Source: Leptidea sinapis
Lineage: Eukaryota > Arthropoda > Insecta > Lepidoptera > Pieridae
Assembly (NCBI RefSeq): GCF_905404315.1
Contig: NC_066265.1
Location: 33,876,501 to 33,940,500 of the forward strand
DNA length: 64,000 bases
Direction of reading: 5' to 3'
Made by a program: the position numbers and the translations under genes. The notes beneath the pieces were generated by a model that saw only the letters and a program-made list of their open reading frames with translations, was not told the DNA's origin and did not search any database. Below, piece by piece: positions 62,701 through 64,000 of this stretch (position 1 is the stretch's first letter; each line of letters starts with the position of its first letter).

Positions 62701-63948
62701 GGGAAATCGTCGACCAGTGCCGGGAGAAACTTGTGTCTTCTATAGAGTCCTCTCTTGAGAAGGTCGCGGAATGGGGTAAATTGAACCTTGTCCAATTTAA
62801 CCCCCAGAAGACTCAAGTTTGCGCGTTTACCACTAAAAAAACCCCAATTGTCGCATCACCGCTCTTCGACAACACTTCCCTAAAAGCCTCGCCTAGTATC
62901 GGAATACTGGGTCTCGAAATCTCGAGCGATTGCCAATTCCGTGGCCATCTGGAGGGCAAAGCCAAATTGGCTTCAAAGAAACTGGGCGTCATCATTAGAG
63001 CACGGCAATACTTCAAGCCGGTCCACATTCTAGCGCTCTACACAGAGCAGGTCCGGCCACACATGGAGTATTGGTTTTATCTCTGGTCTGGCGCACCCAA
63101 GTATCAGCTCGATCCATTTGACCGCGTGCAGCGTAGAGCAGCTCGGATTGTGGGGGACCCAGTGCTCTGTGAACGGCTGGATCACTTGGCGTTGCGTAGA
63201 GACGTCGCTTCATTGTGTGTCTTTTACCGCATTTATCATGGGAGTGTTCCGAAGAGCTGTTTTACCTAATTCCTGCCGCCGAATTCCACCTTCGCACGAC
63301 ACGCCACAAGTTAGGATATCATCCTCACCATCTGGATGTGTGGCGGTCCTCCACAGTGCGGTTTACAAGGAGCTTTCTTCCACGTACTGCAAAGCTGTGG
63401 AATGAACTTCCTTGTGCGGTGTTTCCGGGACGATACGACATGGGTACCTTCAAAAAAAGCGCGTACACCTTCCTTAAAGGCCGGCAACGCTCCTGTGATT
63501 CCTCTGGTGTTGCAAGAGAGTATGGGCGGCGGTGATCACTTAACAACAGGTGACCCGTACGGTCGTATGTCCTCCTATTCCATAAAAAAAAAGTGTTGTC
63601 TTTATGAAAGGCTAACAACAATAGTACAATTCACATTAGATGCGTCGATCTTTATTTCGTAAGTAGGTAGTTTTGATATAAATTCGTTAAAAATATTTTA
63701 TTTTTAATTTGTTTGGAGGTAATATTTGCCGTAATGCTTTTATTATTTACAGTGGCAATAGACACACTGCGAAAAATTGACAGATGTCTCACTATTGTAG
63801 TTCACGAGACACAGCCCGCTGACAGTAATATGTGTCGTCGTTCCAGGACACTCTGTTCGACATGTTGCTCAACAGCCTGTCGCTGGACGTGAGCGGGCAG
63901 GAGCCGCCGCCCGCGCACCCCTGGAGCCCGGCGCAGCCCCGCGAATGA
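14714..63948 (+). CDS. TRIM37: TRIM37: RING-B-box-coiled-coil-MATH E3 ubiquitin ligase, complete, 18 coding exons
   Basis: Exons are listed separately; their 2793 nt encode 930 residues plus a stop. Human TRIM37 is 964 residues. Domains in order are a RING finger (about 24-66), B-box 2 (106-140), a coiled coil (about 145-250), a MATH domain (about 283-410), then a long Ser/Pro/acidic tail. TRIM37 is a ubiquitin ligase known in vertebrates from peroxisome import, chromatin and centriole control. The insect role is inferred from domain identity. All introns have GT-AG ends and every phase matches. The start codon at 14714 has A at -3 and G at +4. Introns range from 71 bp to 11.7 kb, and the large ones are filled with transposons. 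Confidence 0.96.
14839..15098 (+). CDS. TRIM37: TRIM37 exon 2 (RING finger)
   Basis: Encodes residues 19-104 plus two bases. RING ligands are visible in [11 protein letters not shown] (C26, C29), [14 protein letters not shown] (C39, H41, C42, C47, C50) and QCPHCR (C62, C65), followed by [14 protein letters not shown]. Near-identity to vertebrate TRIM37 across this exon identifies the gene. The donor is 'AG|gtattt'. A longer open frame continues into the intron to 15225 but is not coding. Confidence 0.96.
15560..15780 (-). mobile_element. Degenerate LINE 3' fragments in TRIM37 intron 2
   Basis: The stretch 'tcttctgaacacttcccatt' followed by 'agaagacacaca' resembles the minus-oriented C-terminal coding region of LINE copy B ('ctcttcggaacactccccgt'). 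It ends against an independent tail, 'gaataaagtttatttgactttgac', typical of a lepidopteran LINE or SINE 3' end. It is heavily eroded. Confidence 0.6.
16333..16543 (+). CDS. TRIM37: TRIM37 exon 3 (B-box 2 and start of coiled coil)
   Basis: Encodes residues 105-175. Zinc ligands C106, H109, C117, C120, C125, C128, H135 and H138 are visible in [15 protein letters not shown] and [18 protein letters not shown]. They are followed by [12 protein letters not shown] and the first heptads, [16 protein letters not shown]. Acceptor 'tttttag', donor 'gtaatg'. Confidence 0.96.
16916..17124 (+). CDS. TRIM37: TRIM37 exon 4 (coiled coil)
   Basis: Encodes residues 176-244: [40 protein letters not shown] and [20 protein letters not shown]. 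This segment is nearly identical to vertebrate TRIM37 ([37 protein letters not shown]). The heptad pattern mediates oligomerisation in TRIM proteins. Acceptor 'tcttccag', donor 'AG|gtgata'. Confidence 0.96.
17522..18171 (+). pseudogene. LINE ORF1 (RNA-binding coiled-coil protein), one frameshift
   Basis: The first frame (to 17920) has a coiled coil with [20 protein letters not shown] and [20 protein letters not shown], then PEHN. The second frame (from 17860) has [12 protein letters not shown] and [20 protein letters not shown]. Together they match the 'L...N+EI.GVPE...' / 'R...VKF....R...L' layout of LINE ORF1 proteins, which bind the element RNA. The frame break lies near 17900. Confidence 0.75.
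18300..21692 (+). pseudogene. LINE ORF2 remnants (endonuclease, reverse transcriptase)
   Basis: Endonuclease start: [20 protein letters not shown] and [20 protein letters not shown] near 18330-18470, then [11 protein letters not shown] near 18640. RT blocks: [20 protein letters not shown] near 19660, [20 protein letters not shown] near 19850, [20 protein letters not shown] near 19960, [17 protein letters not shown] near 20060 and GVPQG-like sequence near 20215. The thumb region [20 protein letters not shown] lies near 21080. Many stops and frameshifts are present, and the YADD region is lost at the nested insertion. Confidence 0.82.
20262..20860 (-). mobile_element. 5'-truncated LINE nested inside the RT of the intron-4 LINE
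   Basis: The left edge has the simple repeat 'ataagataagataagatcat', a typical LINE 3' terminus read in reverse. The minus strand then encodes a C-terminal tail with [20 protein letters not shown] and [11 protein letters not shown]. On either side the host LINE frame is interrupted between FNIIINDI and [14 protein letters not shown]. The host's YADD motif is gone, so some target sequence was lost at insertion or later. Confidence 0.8.
22291..22398 (+). CDS. TRIM37: TRIM37 exon 5
   Basis: Encodes residues 245-280: [34 protein letters not shown]. It matches vertebrate [27 protein letters not shown]. It links the coiled coil to the MATH domain. Acceptor 'tgcatcag', donor 'AG|gtaatt'. It enters and leaves in phase 2. 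Confidence 0.95.
22893..23102 (+). CDS. TRIM37: TRIM37 exon 6 (first half of MATH domain)
   Basis: Encodes residues 281-350: [40 protein letters not shown] and [15 protein letters not shown]. The [10 protein letters not shown]...-LSVFLEL pattern is the MATH/TRAF-like fold that binds substrates. Acceptor 'tgtgtcag'. The donor 'AA|gttagt' splits the codon that exon 7 completes. Confidence 0.96.
23130..23290 (-). mobile_element. Eroded LINE 3' end (same family as copy B)
   Basis: 'ttttatggaataagaggata', then 'gatcaccac', 'gtaccggcctttacgatgta' and 'gtatcgtcctc' follow the same order as the 3' end of copy B at 7520-7690. It is a strongly diverged, 5'-truncated insertion just inside TRIM37 intron 6. 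Confidence 0.75.
24000..24330 (+). mobile_element. Eroded LINE C-terminal fragment (plus orientation)
   Basis: The plus strand has 'ggcattgcatagagattt', 'cttctaccgcattcctcacg' and 'gttgataccagcggctgatt'. These parallel the copy-B C-terminal coding LALRRD...FYRIYHGECSE...LIPAAEFH. It is a diverged relative in the opposite orientation to the other intron-6 fragments. Confidence 0.65.
24720..24960 (-). mobile_element. Eroded LINE 3' fragment
   Basis: 'gtaagtcatcaccgccgctc', 'ttgcaacaag', 'aaaggccggcac' and 'gtggaat' appear in the same order as in the 3' end of copy B, separated by small insertions. It is heavily diverged. Confidence 0.55.
24961..26700. other. TRIM37 intron 6, no recognised feature
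   Basis: AT-rich intronic DNA. I saw no exon with splice sites in the required phase and no repeat shared with other parts of the window. Confidence 0.5.
26720..28830 (-). mobile_element. LINE copy C (same family as copy B), degenerate, in TRIM37 intron 6
   Basis: It runs from the 3' end (26720, 'ttttatggaaaaggaggaaa') through RT fragments (HCYADES near 27550, [20 protein letters not shown] near 27940). Endonuclease fragments follow ([18 protein letters not shown] near 28270, [20 protein letters not shown] near 28780). Large internal deletions occur, for example between the RT and endonuclease near 28240. It ends 60 bp before exon 7 of TRIM37. It keeps the endonuclease stretch [13 protein letters not shown] in one frame, which copy B has lost. 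Confidence 0.92.
28892..29071 (+). CDS. TRIM37: TRIM37 exon 7 (second half of MATH domain)
   Basis: Encodes residues 351-410: [40 protein letters not shown] and [19 protein letters not shown]. It matches vertebrate YEYRVEM.HQ....[36 protein letters not shown]. Acceptor 'ggggtcag', donor 'AG|gtaact'. Confidence 0.97.
29946..30060 (+). CDS. TRIM37: TRIM37 exon 8 (end of MATH domain)
   Basis: Encodes residues 411-449: [39 protein letters not shown]. It matches RFQVRSPTF.QK.RDQHWYI.QL......QI.NLKER. Acceptor 'ctcttccag', donor 'gtaggt', leaving in phase 0. Confidence 0.96.
30732..30927 (+). CDS. TRIM37: TRIM37 exon 9 (start of Ser/Pro-rich tail)
   Basis: Encodes residues 450-514. It begins [12 protein letters not shown], corresponding to RLTIELSRTQ of the vertebrate protein, then a Ser/Pro/Asn-rich stretch ending [16 protein letters not shown]. 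The exon is strikingly GC-rich compared with its flanks. Acceptor 'ccttccag', donor 'A|gtatgt', leaving in phase 1. Confidence 0.9.
30928..31689. other. TRIM37 intron 9 (left part), nothing assigned
   Basis: The stretch 30960-31160 is GC-richer than typical intron and contains 'gcccccgggactcgac'. It has no splice-compatible frame and no recognised repeat. The rest is AT-rich. Confidence 0.4.
31690..31955 (+). repeat. Dispersed lepidopteran repeat ('acggcgcctatttctgccgt' type)
   Basis: The block order is 'aagtgggaggctcct', 'caggatgccggcgagat', 'acggcgcctatttctgccgt', 'tgtttcagtctgaagggcg', 'gtagtgccgcttagaattt', 'ttgggtttttcaagaatccc' and 'accgccagctgaac'. I recognise it as a repeat that recurs in butterfly and moth genomes, often noted in microsatellite flanks (from memory, class uncertain). 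It ends about 18 bp before the acceptor of exon 10. Confidence 0.75.
31973..32090 (+). CDS. TRIM37: TRIM37 exon 10
   Basis: Encodes residues 515-553: [39 protein letters not shown]. Acceptor 'attgaccacag' (poor pyrimidine tract), donor 'AG|gtatgt'. Phase 1 in and phase 2 out agree with exons 9 and 11. The region is not conserved with vertebrates at sequence level. The GC-rich open frame and phase closure support it. Confidence 0.85.
32369..32496 (+). CDS. TRIM37: TRIM37 exon 11 (Ala/Pro/Arg-rich)
   Basis: Encodes residues 554-596: [35 protein letters not shown] and DKGPPLA. The exon is very GC-rich. Acceptor 'cgtccccag', donor 'G|gtaacg', phase 2 in and phase 1 out. The basic run [11 protein letters not shown] could act in nuclear localisation; this is inference. 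Confidence 0.85.
32709..32740 (+). repeat. Terminal sequence of a dispersed inverted-repeat element
   Basis: 'ggggctgtttcacaatgtcc' followed by 'aatgac' is the exact inverse of the right end of the repeat at 60121-60262. It resembles the inverse of 35381-35414. It is either a solo end or the left end of a 2.7-kb element reaching 35414. Confidence 0.55.
33310..33582. repeat. Foldback (inverted-repeat) sequence
   Basis: The left arm 33310-33421 ('aatataaattacaattgaaa', 'atgttcggaaaattta', 'tagcagcaaaaatatggatt') is the inverse of the right arm 33507-33582 ('aatccatatttttactgcta', 'taaattttccgaacattta', 'gttgtaatttatattttttt'). The arms are about 75-110 bp, imperfect, with a loop of about 85 bp. 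It is probably a MITE or foldback in TRIM37 intron 11. Confidence 0.75.
33985..34290 (-). mobile_element. LINE C-terminal fragment
   Basis: The minus strand encodes [40 protein letters not shown], followed by residues ending in a Cys/Trp-containing tail. I recognise the '+RK..S...R.R.S.N.ILK..A.R.D' pattern as the end of a lepidopteran non-LTR ORF. Only the 3' end is present. Confidence 0.55.
34701..34950 (+). mobile_element. 250-bp terminal-inverted-repeat element carrying a tRNA-like gene
   Basis: The left end 'atttgttatgtttttaaagt' + 'gataaccctcacttctagg' is perfectly mirrored at the right end by 'cctagaagtgagggttatca' + 'ctttaaaaacataacaaat', giving 39-bp perfect inverted repeats. A 74-nt tRNA-like sequence lies near the centre. 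No coding capacity. A target duplication could not be defined. Confidence 0.85.
34798..34871 (+). tRNA. tRNA-like gene, copy 1 (probably a pseudogene)
   Basis: A full cloverleaf can be drawn: acceptor GAACGGT / ATAGTTC (one mismatch), D-arm GCTC..GAGC, anticodon stem CCGGC/GCCGG with loop ACGGAAC, T-arm GTGGG/CCCGC with loop TTCGAGT, and discriminator A. The A-box (TAGCTCAGTTGG) and B-box (GGTTCGAGTCC) are close to consensus. Position 33 is C instead of the near-invariant T. The formal anticodon GGA (Ser) does not fit the short variable arm, so a normal tRNA is unlikely. Confidence 0.6.
35003..35214 (+). repeat. Second tRNA-like repeat unit
   Basis: It carries 'gcaggttatcaactataaag', 'tagatcctgtagatgaagcc' and 'acaacctgagagttga' to the left of the tRNA-like core, and 'cataaaattttgttgttttt' to the right. 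The left part is shared with the degenerate minus-strand copy at 4195-4386. The core plus immediate flanks ('aagcatacaagattttataa') are shared with the element at 34701. It lacks the 39-bp inverted repeats. Confidence 0.75.
35105..35178 (+). tRNA. tRNA-like gene, copy 2 (fully paired acceptor stem)
   Basis: Identical to the copy at 34798 except that the acceptor 3' strand is ATCGTTC, which restores all seven pairs with GAACGGT. D-, anticodon and T-arms are intact, and Pol III A- and B-boxes are present. The anticodon loop ACGGAAC has C33. It could be transcribed by Pol III, but decoding function is doubtful. Confidence 0.65.
35281..35414 (+). repeat. Dispersed MITE-like repeat, copy 1
   Basis: Shares 'ttgtgaaacacaaatgatgt', 'ctttattcgata', 'gtagcaagtag' and 'acttggacattgtga' with 60121-60262. 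The right end degenerates into 'taggggggccc'. Confidence 0.75.
35470..35518. repeat. Short hairpin (about 20-bp stem)
   Basis: 'gatcgaaaaactgtaccaca' pairs with 'tgtgggacagtttttcgatc' with one mismatch, around a loop of about 9 nt. It is intronic in TRIM37 (intron 11), sense strand. It could be a transposon remnant or a small structured RNA. There is nothing to choose between them from sequence alone. Confidence 0.75.
35519..36414. other. TRIM37 intron 11, no recognised feature
   Basis: AT-rich sequence without repeats shared within the window or coding signals. Confidence 0.5.
36415..36490. repeat. Minisatellite, units like GTGTGAGTGAATGTGA
   Basis: About four imperfect units of 15-17 bp ('gtgtgagcgaatgtgaatag', 'tgtgagtgaatgtgagtg') lie next to the 3' side of the LINE at 36640-38080. 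Confidence 0.8.
36640..38080 (-). mobile_element. LINE RT fragment (CR1/jockey-type), degenerate, TRIM37 intron 11
   Basis: Minus-strand frames in order are [20 protein letters not shown] and [18 protein letters not shown] (37985-37785). Next come a Phe-rich RT segment near 37600, [20 protein letters not shown] with [12 protein letters not shown] (37461-37250), [20 protein letters not shown] (37144-36899) and a C-terminal tail (36840-36640). The catalytic YADD is intact but the frame is broken repeatedly. It is related in style to, but distinct from, the LINE at 17.2 kb. Confidence 0.88.
38285..39605 (+). mobile_element. Helitron, internally deleted (start, Rep-domain remnants and 3' end)
   Basis: The start 'gaaagtcgtgttagttacac' with 'ataactcaagaacggctaga', and the end 'gacaacgtctgtcgggttcg' + 'ctagtatatata', are the hallmark ends of a lepidopteran Helitron group as I remember it. 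Frame-broken coding remnants read [28 protein letters not shown] (near 38920-39020), then [14 protein letters not shown] and [20 protein letters not shown] (near 39310-39430). These are parts of the Helitron N-terminal/Rep protein. The helicase is missing. The 3' end lies only about 70 bp upstream of TRIM37 exon 12. Confidence 0.82.
39675..39814 (+). CDS. TRIM37: TRIM37 exon 12
   Basis: Encodes residues 597-643: [47 protein letters not shown]. The Ser-rich stretch corresponds in position to the vertebrate SSSSASSTATSNTEE region. GC-rich. Acceptor 'tgtgtcggcag', donor 'gtaagc', phase 1 in and phase 0 out. Confidence 0.9.
40030..40240 (+). mobile_element. Helitron PIF1-like helicase fragment
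   Basis: The plus strand encodes [40 protein letters not shown] and, after a small frameshift, [13 protein letters not shown]. This is the conserved C-terminal helicase motif block (FAMTINK.QGQSL...) of Helitron Rep-Hel proteins. It is a separate insertion in TRIM37 intron 12, possibly once continuous with the element at 38285. Confidence 0.85.
40505..41427. other. TRIM37 intron 12 (right part), no recognised feature
   Basis: AT-rich. At 41163-41212 there is a short inverted repeat (GAGGCACTCT / AGAGTGCCTC). Nothing else identified. Confidence 0.45.
41428..41442 (+). CDS. TRIM37: TRIM37 exon 13 (15-nt microexon)
   Basis: GGGACTGCAGATGAA encodes GTADE (residues 644-648). It is flanked by a strong acceptor ('ttcgttttcag') and a consensus donor (gtgagt). 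Exon 12 ends and exon 14 begins in phase 0, so the exon can be included or skipped without changing the frame. The neighbouring exon ends SSSDTG and the next begins DLMFSELDG, so the insertion keeps an acidic/Ser context. Confidence 0.72.
41914..42019 (+). CDS. TRIM37: TRIM37 exon 14 (acidic, conserved DEETMSG)
   Basis: Encodes residues 649-683: [46 protein letters not shown] matches vertebrate ENDIDEETMSGEND and anchors the alignment of the tail. Acceptor 'gatgacag' (a nearer 'ttcag' five codons on would break the frame), donor 'G|gtacta', leaving in phase 1. Confidence 0.94.
42020..42863. other. TRIM37 intron 14 (left part)
   Basis: No repeat or exon recognised before the alternative terminal exon at 42864. 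Confidence 0.5.
42864..42976 (+). CDS. TRIM37: TRIM37 candidate alternative terminal exon (14A)
   Basis: A strong polypyrimidine acceptor ('ctccctgtccgcag') opens a GC-rich frame in the phase needed by exon 14. It encodes [36 protein letters not shown], then TAG at 42974. No consensus donor lies before the stop, so it would act as a last exon. The resulting protein would end about 36 residues after DEETMS and lack the C-terminal third encoded by exons 15-18. The composition resembles the other TRIM37 tail exons and contrasts with the intron. No transcript evidence is available. Confidence 0.6.
43262..43267 (+). promoter_or_regulatory. Candidate poly(A) signal for exon 14A
   Basis: AATAAA (followed by further AATAA repeats) lies 286 nt after the TAG of exon 14A. 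With a cleavage site about 15-25 nt further on, the terminal exon would end near 43285. AATAAA is frequent in AT-rich DNA, so this is supporting rather than decisive. Confidence 0.45.
43290..45270. other. TRIM37 intron 14 (middle), mostly featureless
   Basis: AT-rich. Apart from the 42-bp palindrome at 44226 I see no repeat, RNA gene or exon. Confidence 0.5.
44226..44267. repeat. Perfect 42-bp palindrome with (AT)n core
   Basis: CATGTCATTGAAATATAT...ATATATTTCAATGACATG is a perfect inverted repeat with no spacer, built on an AT dinucleotide run. It can form a cruciform in DNA or a hairpin in RNA. Confidence 0.95.
45277..45319. repeat. Perfect 19-bp hairpin with 5-nt loop
   Basis: TTCTTACTTCGACTACACT, loop TGTAG, then AGTGTAGTCGAAGTAAGAA. 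It lies about 110 bp outside the left end of the composite element at 45432. Perfect matching suggests recent origin. Confidence 0.95.
46110..46300 (-). repeat. 99-bp tandem repeat, about two units
   Basis: The minus strand reads [32 protein letters not shown] and [20 protein letters not shown]. It is the same 33-codon unit that occurs four to five times at 54620-55050 in the right copy, including the same start MN.N.DAVNDTH. Confidence 0.88.
46930..47140 (+). repeat. Four irregular 50-60-bp tandem units
   Basis: The units share 'gctaaacctgcacgatacaa', 'cgctag' and 'gaagatgttctact', with 'cgcggcc'. 'gctaaac' occurs at 46953, 47008, 47057 and 47117. Three inverse units occur at 3250-3410. The right arm copy (around 54050) lacks the block, so it is an insertion or loss polymorphism between copies. 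Confidence 0.88.
47190..47425 (+). mobile_element. LINE 3' tail inserted in the composite element
   Basis: This stretch is absent from the homologous place in the right copy (53985-54015). It ends with 'gaaataaatatttttcattt' and (TTTCATT)-like repeats, as LINE 3' ends do. There is no coding left. Confidence 0.6.
47531..47935 (-). repeat. ~100-bp satellite, about four inverted units
   Basis: Each unit on the plus strand reads 'gatcccaaattcgttctctg', 'ctcgagaacctcgg', 'attgttgaaatcataatttt' and 'gcgcggcggccatcttggat'. Unit boundaries are near 47537, 47638, 47738 and 47838. Confidence 0.93.
48183..48495. mobile_element. MITE, about 310 bp, with TA target duplication (Tc1/mariner-like)
   Basis: The ends are ACGGCCGTTCCCAATATA and TATATTGGGAACGGCCGT-like ('gaatattgggaacggccgt'), both flanked by TA. 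It abuts the right end of the composite element directly. No coding capacity. The internal sequence is not found elsewhere in the window. Confidence 0.82.
48946..49242 (+). CDS. TRIM37: TRIM37 exon 15
   Basis: Encodes residues 684-782. It opens [20 protein letters not shown], completing the conserved TMSG-END junction, then [15 protein letters not shown] Pro/Ala/Gly repeat ([12 protein letters not shown]) and [20 protein letters not shown] follow. Very GC-rich. The acceptor 'aaaacattacag' follows an (AT)n run, donor 'G|gtaggt'. It lies in the loop between the two inverted composite elements. Confidence 0.94.
49243..49790. other. TRIM37 intron 15 (left part), no recognised feature
   Basis: AT-rich sequence up to the LINE fragment at 49795. 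No exon or repeat recognised. Confidence 0.5.
49795..49930 (-). mobile_element. LINE copy-B family 3' end, solo
   Basis: 'aggaggacaaacgagcgtac', 'gggtcacctgatgttaagtg' and 'gaggaatcacaggagcgttg' are nearly identical to 7530-7640. It is a very short, strongly 5'-truncated, probably recent insertion with its A/T tail at the left. Confidence 0.9.
50020..51330 (-). mobile_element. Ty3/Gypsy-type retrotransposon pol remnant (no LTRs seen)
   Basis: In minus-strand order: an aspartic-protease-like frame with [11 protein letters not shown] in the place of the usual DTGA motif and [12 protein letters not shown] (51322-50966), then the start of an RT linker (50969-50757). A frame-broken RT region follows, and then the RT-RNase H connection with [32 protein letters not shown] and [16 protein letters not shown] (50334-50026). 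The central catalytic RT is disrupted, and gag, integrase and LTRs are absent. It is an old inactive fragment in TRIM37 intron 15. Its protease end lies about 130 bp from exon 16. Confidence 0.85.
51459..51686 (+). CDS. TRIM37: TRIM37 exon 16 (Gly/Ser-rich)
   Basis: Encodes residues 783-858: [20 protein letters not shown], then a Gly/Ser repeat of about 35 residues, then [22 protein letters not shown]. The phase requires the acceptor 'ctcttttgtgatag'; the upstream 'tttgcag' would create a stop. Donor 'G|gtgagc', leaving in phase 1. The Gly/Ser repeat is a low-complexity expansion not seen in vertebrate TRIM37. Confidence 0.88.
52028..52143 (+). CDS. TRIM37: TRIM37 exon 17
   Basis: Encodes residues 859-897: [39 protein letters not shown]. 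The acidic SDTEDVE stretch echoes the acidic C-terminal region of vertebrate TRIM37 (SDIECDTENE). Acceptor 'ccgtcccag', donor 'gtgaga', leaving in phase 0. The intron upstream is only 341 bp; the one downstream is 11.7 kb. Confidence 0.92.
52144..52919. other. TRIM37 intron 17 (left part), no recognised feature
   Basis: AT-rich DNA between exon 17 and the right composite element. A short inverted repeat, TCCGGATTAATTCGGA, occurs near 52391. Nothing else recognised. Confidence 0.5.
53165..53880 (+). repeat. ~100-bp satellite, about seven units
   Basis: Units of 99-104 bp read 'atccaagatggccgccgcgc', 'aaaattatgatttcaaca', 'ccgaggttctcgagggt' and 'gcagagaacgaatttgggat'. They carry more point differences from each other than the array at 55935-56745, which suggests an older array. 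Confidence 0.93.
54620..55050 (+). repeat. 99-bp tandem repeat, four full units plus ends
   Basis: The period is exactly 99 bp (for example the GAC of NDTH at 54630 and 54729), so a single frame stays open for 162 codons. The 33-residue unit is [20 protein letters not shown] + [13 protein letters not shown]. The reverse strand is also largely open, as expected for such a repeat. The array begins [12 protein letters not shown], as in the left copy. Confidence 0.93.
55140..55487 (-). mobile_element. LINE copy D, endonuclease fragment
   Basis: Matches copy B at about 9780-10420 with internal gaps: 'cggcgggtcgctggtggt', 'aggcactacactcctgacca', 'tatccacatccaggagccgc' and 'ggctgcgccgtctcaaggtg'. 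Both the 5' and 3' ends of the LINE are missing, so it did not arrive by simple target-primed insertion in this form. Confidence 0.88.
55488..55934. other. TRIM37 intron 17, unassigned
   Basis: A T-rich tract at 55488-55515 is followed by AT-rich sequence with a GC-richer stretch near 55650-55740. No recognised repeat or gene. Confidence 0.45.
55935..56745 (+). repeat. ~100-bp satellite array, eight units, homogeneous
   Basis: 'caagatggccgcc' recurs at about 55943, 56043, 56143, 56243, 56343, 56442, 56542 and 56642, a spacing of 99-100 bp. The units are very similar to one another. The last unit is cut at 'ccaagatt' where LINE copy E begins. Confidence 0.96.
56746..58770 (-). mobile_element. 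LINE copy E, internal fragment between inverted satellite arrays
   Basis: Contains RT (IVLRT near 57130, [20 protein letters not shown] near 57060, [20 protein letters not shown] near 56930, [20 protein letters not shown] near 56810) and endonuclease ([20 protein letters not shown] near 58420). It stops abruptly in the RT at 56746, without the YADD block or the 3' end, against the plus satellite. At 58770 it ends in the ORF start against the minus satellite. Sequence identity to copy B is high. Confidence 0.93.
57655..58551 (-). pseudogene. LINE copy E endonuclease frame with an in-frame internal duplication
   Basis: The 298-codon open frame contains the segment [19 protein letters not shown]...[14 protein letters not shown] twice. 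'taggatgcaaaaaaggaacg' begins at 57791 and again at 58088, 297 bp apart, so exactly 99 codons are duplicated. Both copies share a private change (Leu in DWDRLRSFF), so the duplication is younger than that mutation. Confidence 0.9.
58785..59300 (-). repeat. ~100-bp satellite array, five units, inverted
   Basis: The plus strand shows 'gcggccatcttggatttcaa' at about 58895, 58997, 59096 and 59195, with 'gttctctgcaccctcgagaa' in each unit. The orientation is opposite to the array at 55935-56745. Confidence 0.95.
59301..60120. other. TRIM37 intron 17, unassigned
   Basis: A GC-rich stretch at about 59405-59500 ('ggtcggcggtcgttgacccg') stands out from the AT-rich background. It has no coding or RNA-gene pattern that I recognise. 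The rest is featureless. Confidence 0.4.
60121..60262 (+). repeat. Dispersed MITE-like repeat, copy 2
   Basis: Shares about 130 bp with 35281-35414 ('atttaaatggc', 'gcaaatgatgtctttattcg', 'gtagcaagtag', 'cttggacattgtgaaacagc'). The right end 'acattgtgaaacagcccc' is the exact inverse of 32709-32728. Confidence 0.8.
61231..62232 (+). pseudogene. LINE copy F endonuclease (second half) and start of RT
   Basis: Reads [40 protein letters not shown], then [40 protein letters not shown] and [16 protein letters not shown]. There the frame leaves the family because the A-run after ATC-C is ten long, against seven in copy B and eight in copy E. Confidence 0.88.
62118..63269 (+). CDS. LINE copy F reverse transcriptase, 383-codon open frame
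   Basis: Contains [80 protein letters not shown] and [17 protein letters not shown], ending in the C-terminal domain [20 protein letters not shown]. All RT catalytic blocks are intact in this frame. It overlaps the upstream frame at the ten-A run and is left again near 63240 by another indel. Confidence 0.9.
   Translation: MEVSPCPSDPKKKGDSSDPANYRPIAITSLLSKIMESIISRQLLVYLEGHQLINDRQYGFRHGRSAGDLLVYLTHRWAAAIESKGEGLAVSLDIAKAFDRVWHKALLSKLPSFGLPESLCKWTSSFLTGRSIQVVVDGHSSNPKPVNAGVPQGCVLSPTLFLLHINDMLDTSNIHCYADDSTGDAVYTGHARLSREIVDQCREKLVSSIESSLEKVAEWGKLNLVQFNPQKTQVCAFTTKKTPIVASPLFDNTSLKASPSIGILGLEISSDCQFRGHLEGKAKLASKKLGVIIRARQYFKPVHILALYTEQVRPHMEYWFYLWSGAPKYQLDPFDRVQRRAARIVGDPVLCERLDHLALRRDVASLCVFYRIYHGSVPKSCFT
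63215..63535 (+). pseudogene. LINE copy F C-terminal tail in a shifted frame
   Basis: Reads [40 protein letters not shown], then [20 protein letters not shown]. This continues the C-terminal domain after the frame break near 63240. Confidence 0.85.
63593..63846. other. End of TRIM37 intron 17
   Basis: Non-repetitive sequence between LINE copy F and the final exon, with a pyrimidine-containing acceptor region 'tgtgtcgtcgttccag'. Confidence 0.6.
63847..63948 (+). CDS. TRIM37: TRIM37 exon 18 (last exon, stop)
   Basis: Encodes residues 898-930: [33 protein letters not shown], then TGA at 63946-63948. It enters in phase 0, matching exon 17. The hydrophobic/acidic start is followed by a Pro-rich end. 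The 3' untranslated region continues past the window edge; no poly(A) signal is seen in the remaining 52 nt. Confidence 0.9.
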   Translation, partial: DTLFDMLLNSLSLDVSGQEPPPAHPWSPAQPRE

Positions 63949-64000
63949 CCCGCGAGACGACACGCCCGCGACCGGCCCGAGTACAGGCACTAACATATTG

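Larger units (their letters stand above)
60966..63592 (+). mobile_element. LINE copy F (same family as copy B), plus strand, internally deleted
   Basis: The 5' untranslated region (60966-61205, 'ggggagtcccaggctcat', 'gtcgtaagaggcgactaagg') is joined directly to the second half of the endonuclease at about 61230. The ORF start and first endonuclease motifs are missing. RT and C-terminal domains follow to an A-rich end at 63583-63591. It has lost reading frame at a run of ten A (62147-62156) and near 63240. It lies in the last TRIM37 intron, in sense orientation, ending 255 bp before exon 18. Confidence 0.94.

Overview
This is eukaryotic, intron-rich, AT-rich DNA. The repeat content points to a moth or butterfly (Lepidoptera). 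I recognise several lepidopteran repeat types from memory: a tRNA-headed SINE, a very common LINE family whose 3' end reads 'ggaggacaaacgagcgtacg', a Helitron with a 'GTCGTGTTAGTTACAC' start, and a MITE-like repeat containing 'acggcgcctatttctgccgt'. No species can be named from sequence alone. There are no bacterial operons, CRISPR arrays or rRNA genes.

Two host genes are present. (1) COX10 (mitochondrial protoheme IX farnesyltransferase) lies on the minus strand at about 1.87-5.55 kb. Three internal coding exons are clear, a short 5' exon is tentative, and the 3' exons are off the left edge. (2) TRIM37 (RING / B-box / coiled-coil / MATH E3 ubiquitin ligase) lies on the plus strand from 14714 to 63948. 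I resolved 18 coding exons. Their splice phases match at every junction and sum to 2793 nt, which is 930 codons plus a stop. They include a 15-nt microexon (41428-41442). A candidate alternative last exon with its own stop and poly(A) signal lies at 42864-43285. The two genes are divergent and separated by about 9 kb.

Most of the remaining sequence is transposable elements, largely inside TRIM37 introns. One LINE family has six sizeable copies: 1-1298, 7511-10838, 26720-28830, 55140-55487 and 56746-58770 (all minus), and 60966-63592 (plus). Several short 3' fragments also occur. None is intact. Other LINEs lie at 17.2-22.0 kb (with another LINE nested inside), 33.99-34.29 kb and 36.64-38.08 kb. 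A Ty3/Gypsy pol remnant lies at 50.0-51.3 kb, a Helitron at 38.29-39.61 kb, and a Helitron helicase fragment at 40.03-40.24 kb. There are also a SINE, several MITEs and foldbacks, and a terminal-inverted-repeat element carrying a tRNA-like gene (34701-34950).

The most unusual structure is a pair of oppositely oriented copies of a composite element with ends reading TTAAGGACGCGTT. The copies lie at about 45432-48185 and 52920-55055. Each carries a ~100-bp tandem satellite and a 99-bp tandem repeat; the left copy also has a 50-60-bp repeat block. They sit almost symmetrically, about 0.77 kb outside TRIM37 exons 15-17. The pre-mRNA could therefore fold into a very long hairpin with three exons in the loop, which favours back-splicing, dsRNA processing or RNA editing. 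A second inverted pair of the same satellite (55935-56745 and 58785-59300) flanks a LINE fragment in the last intron.
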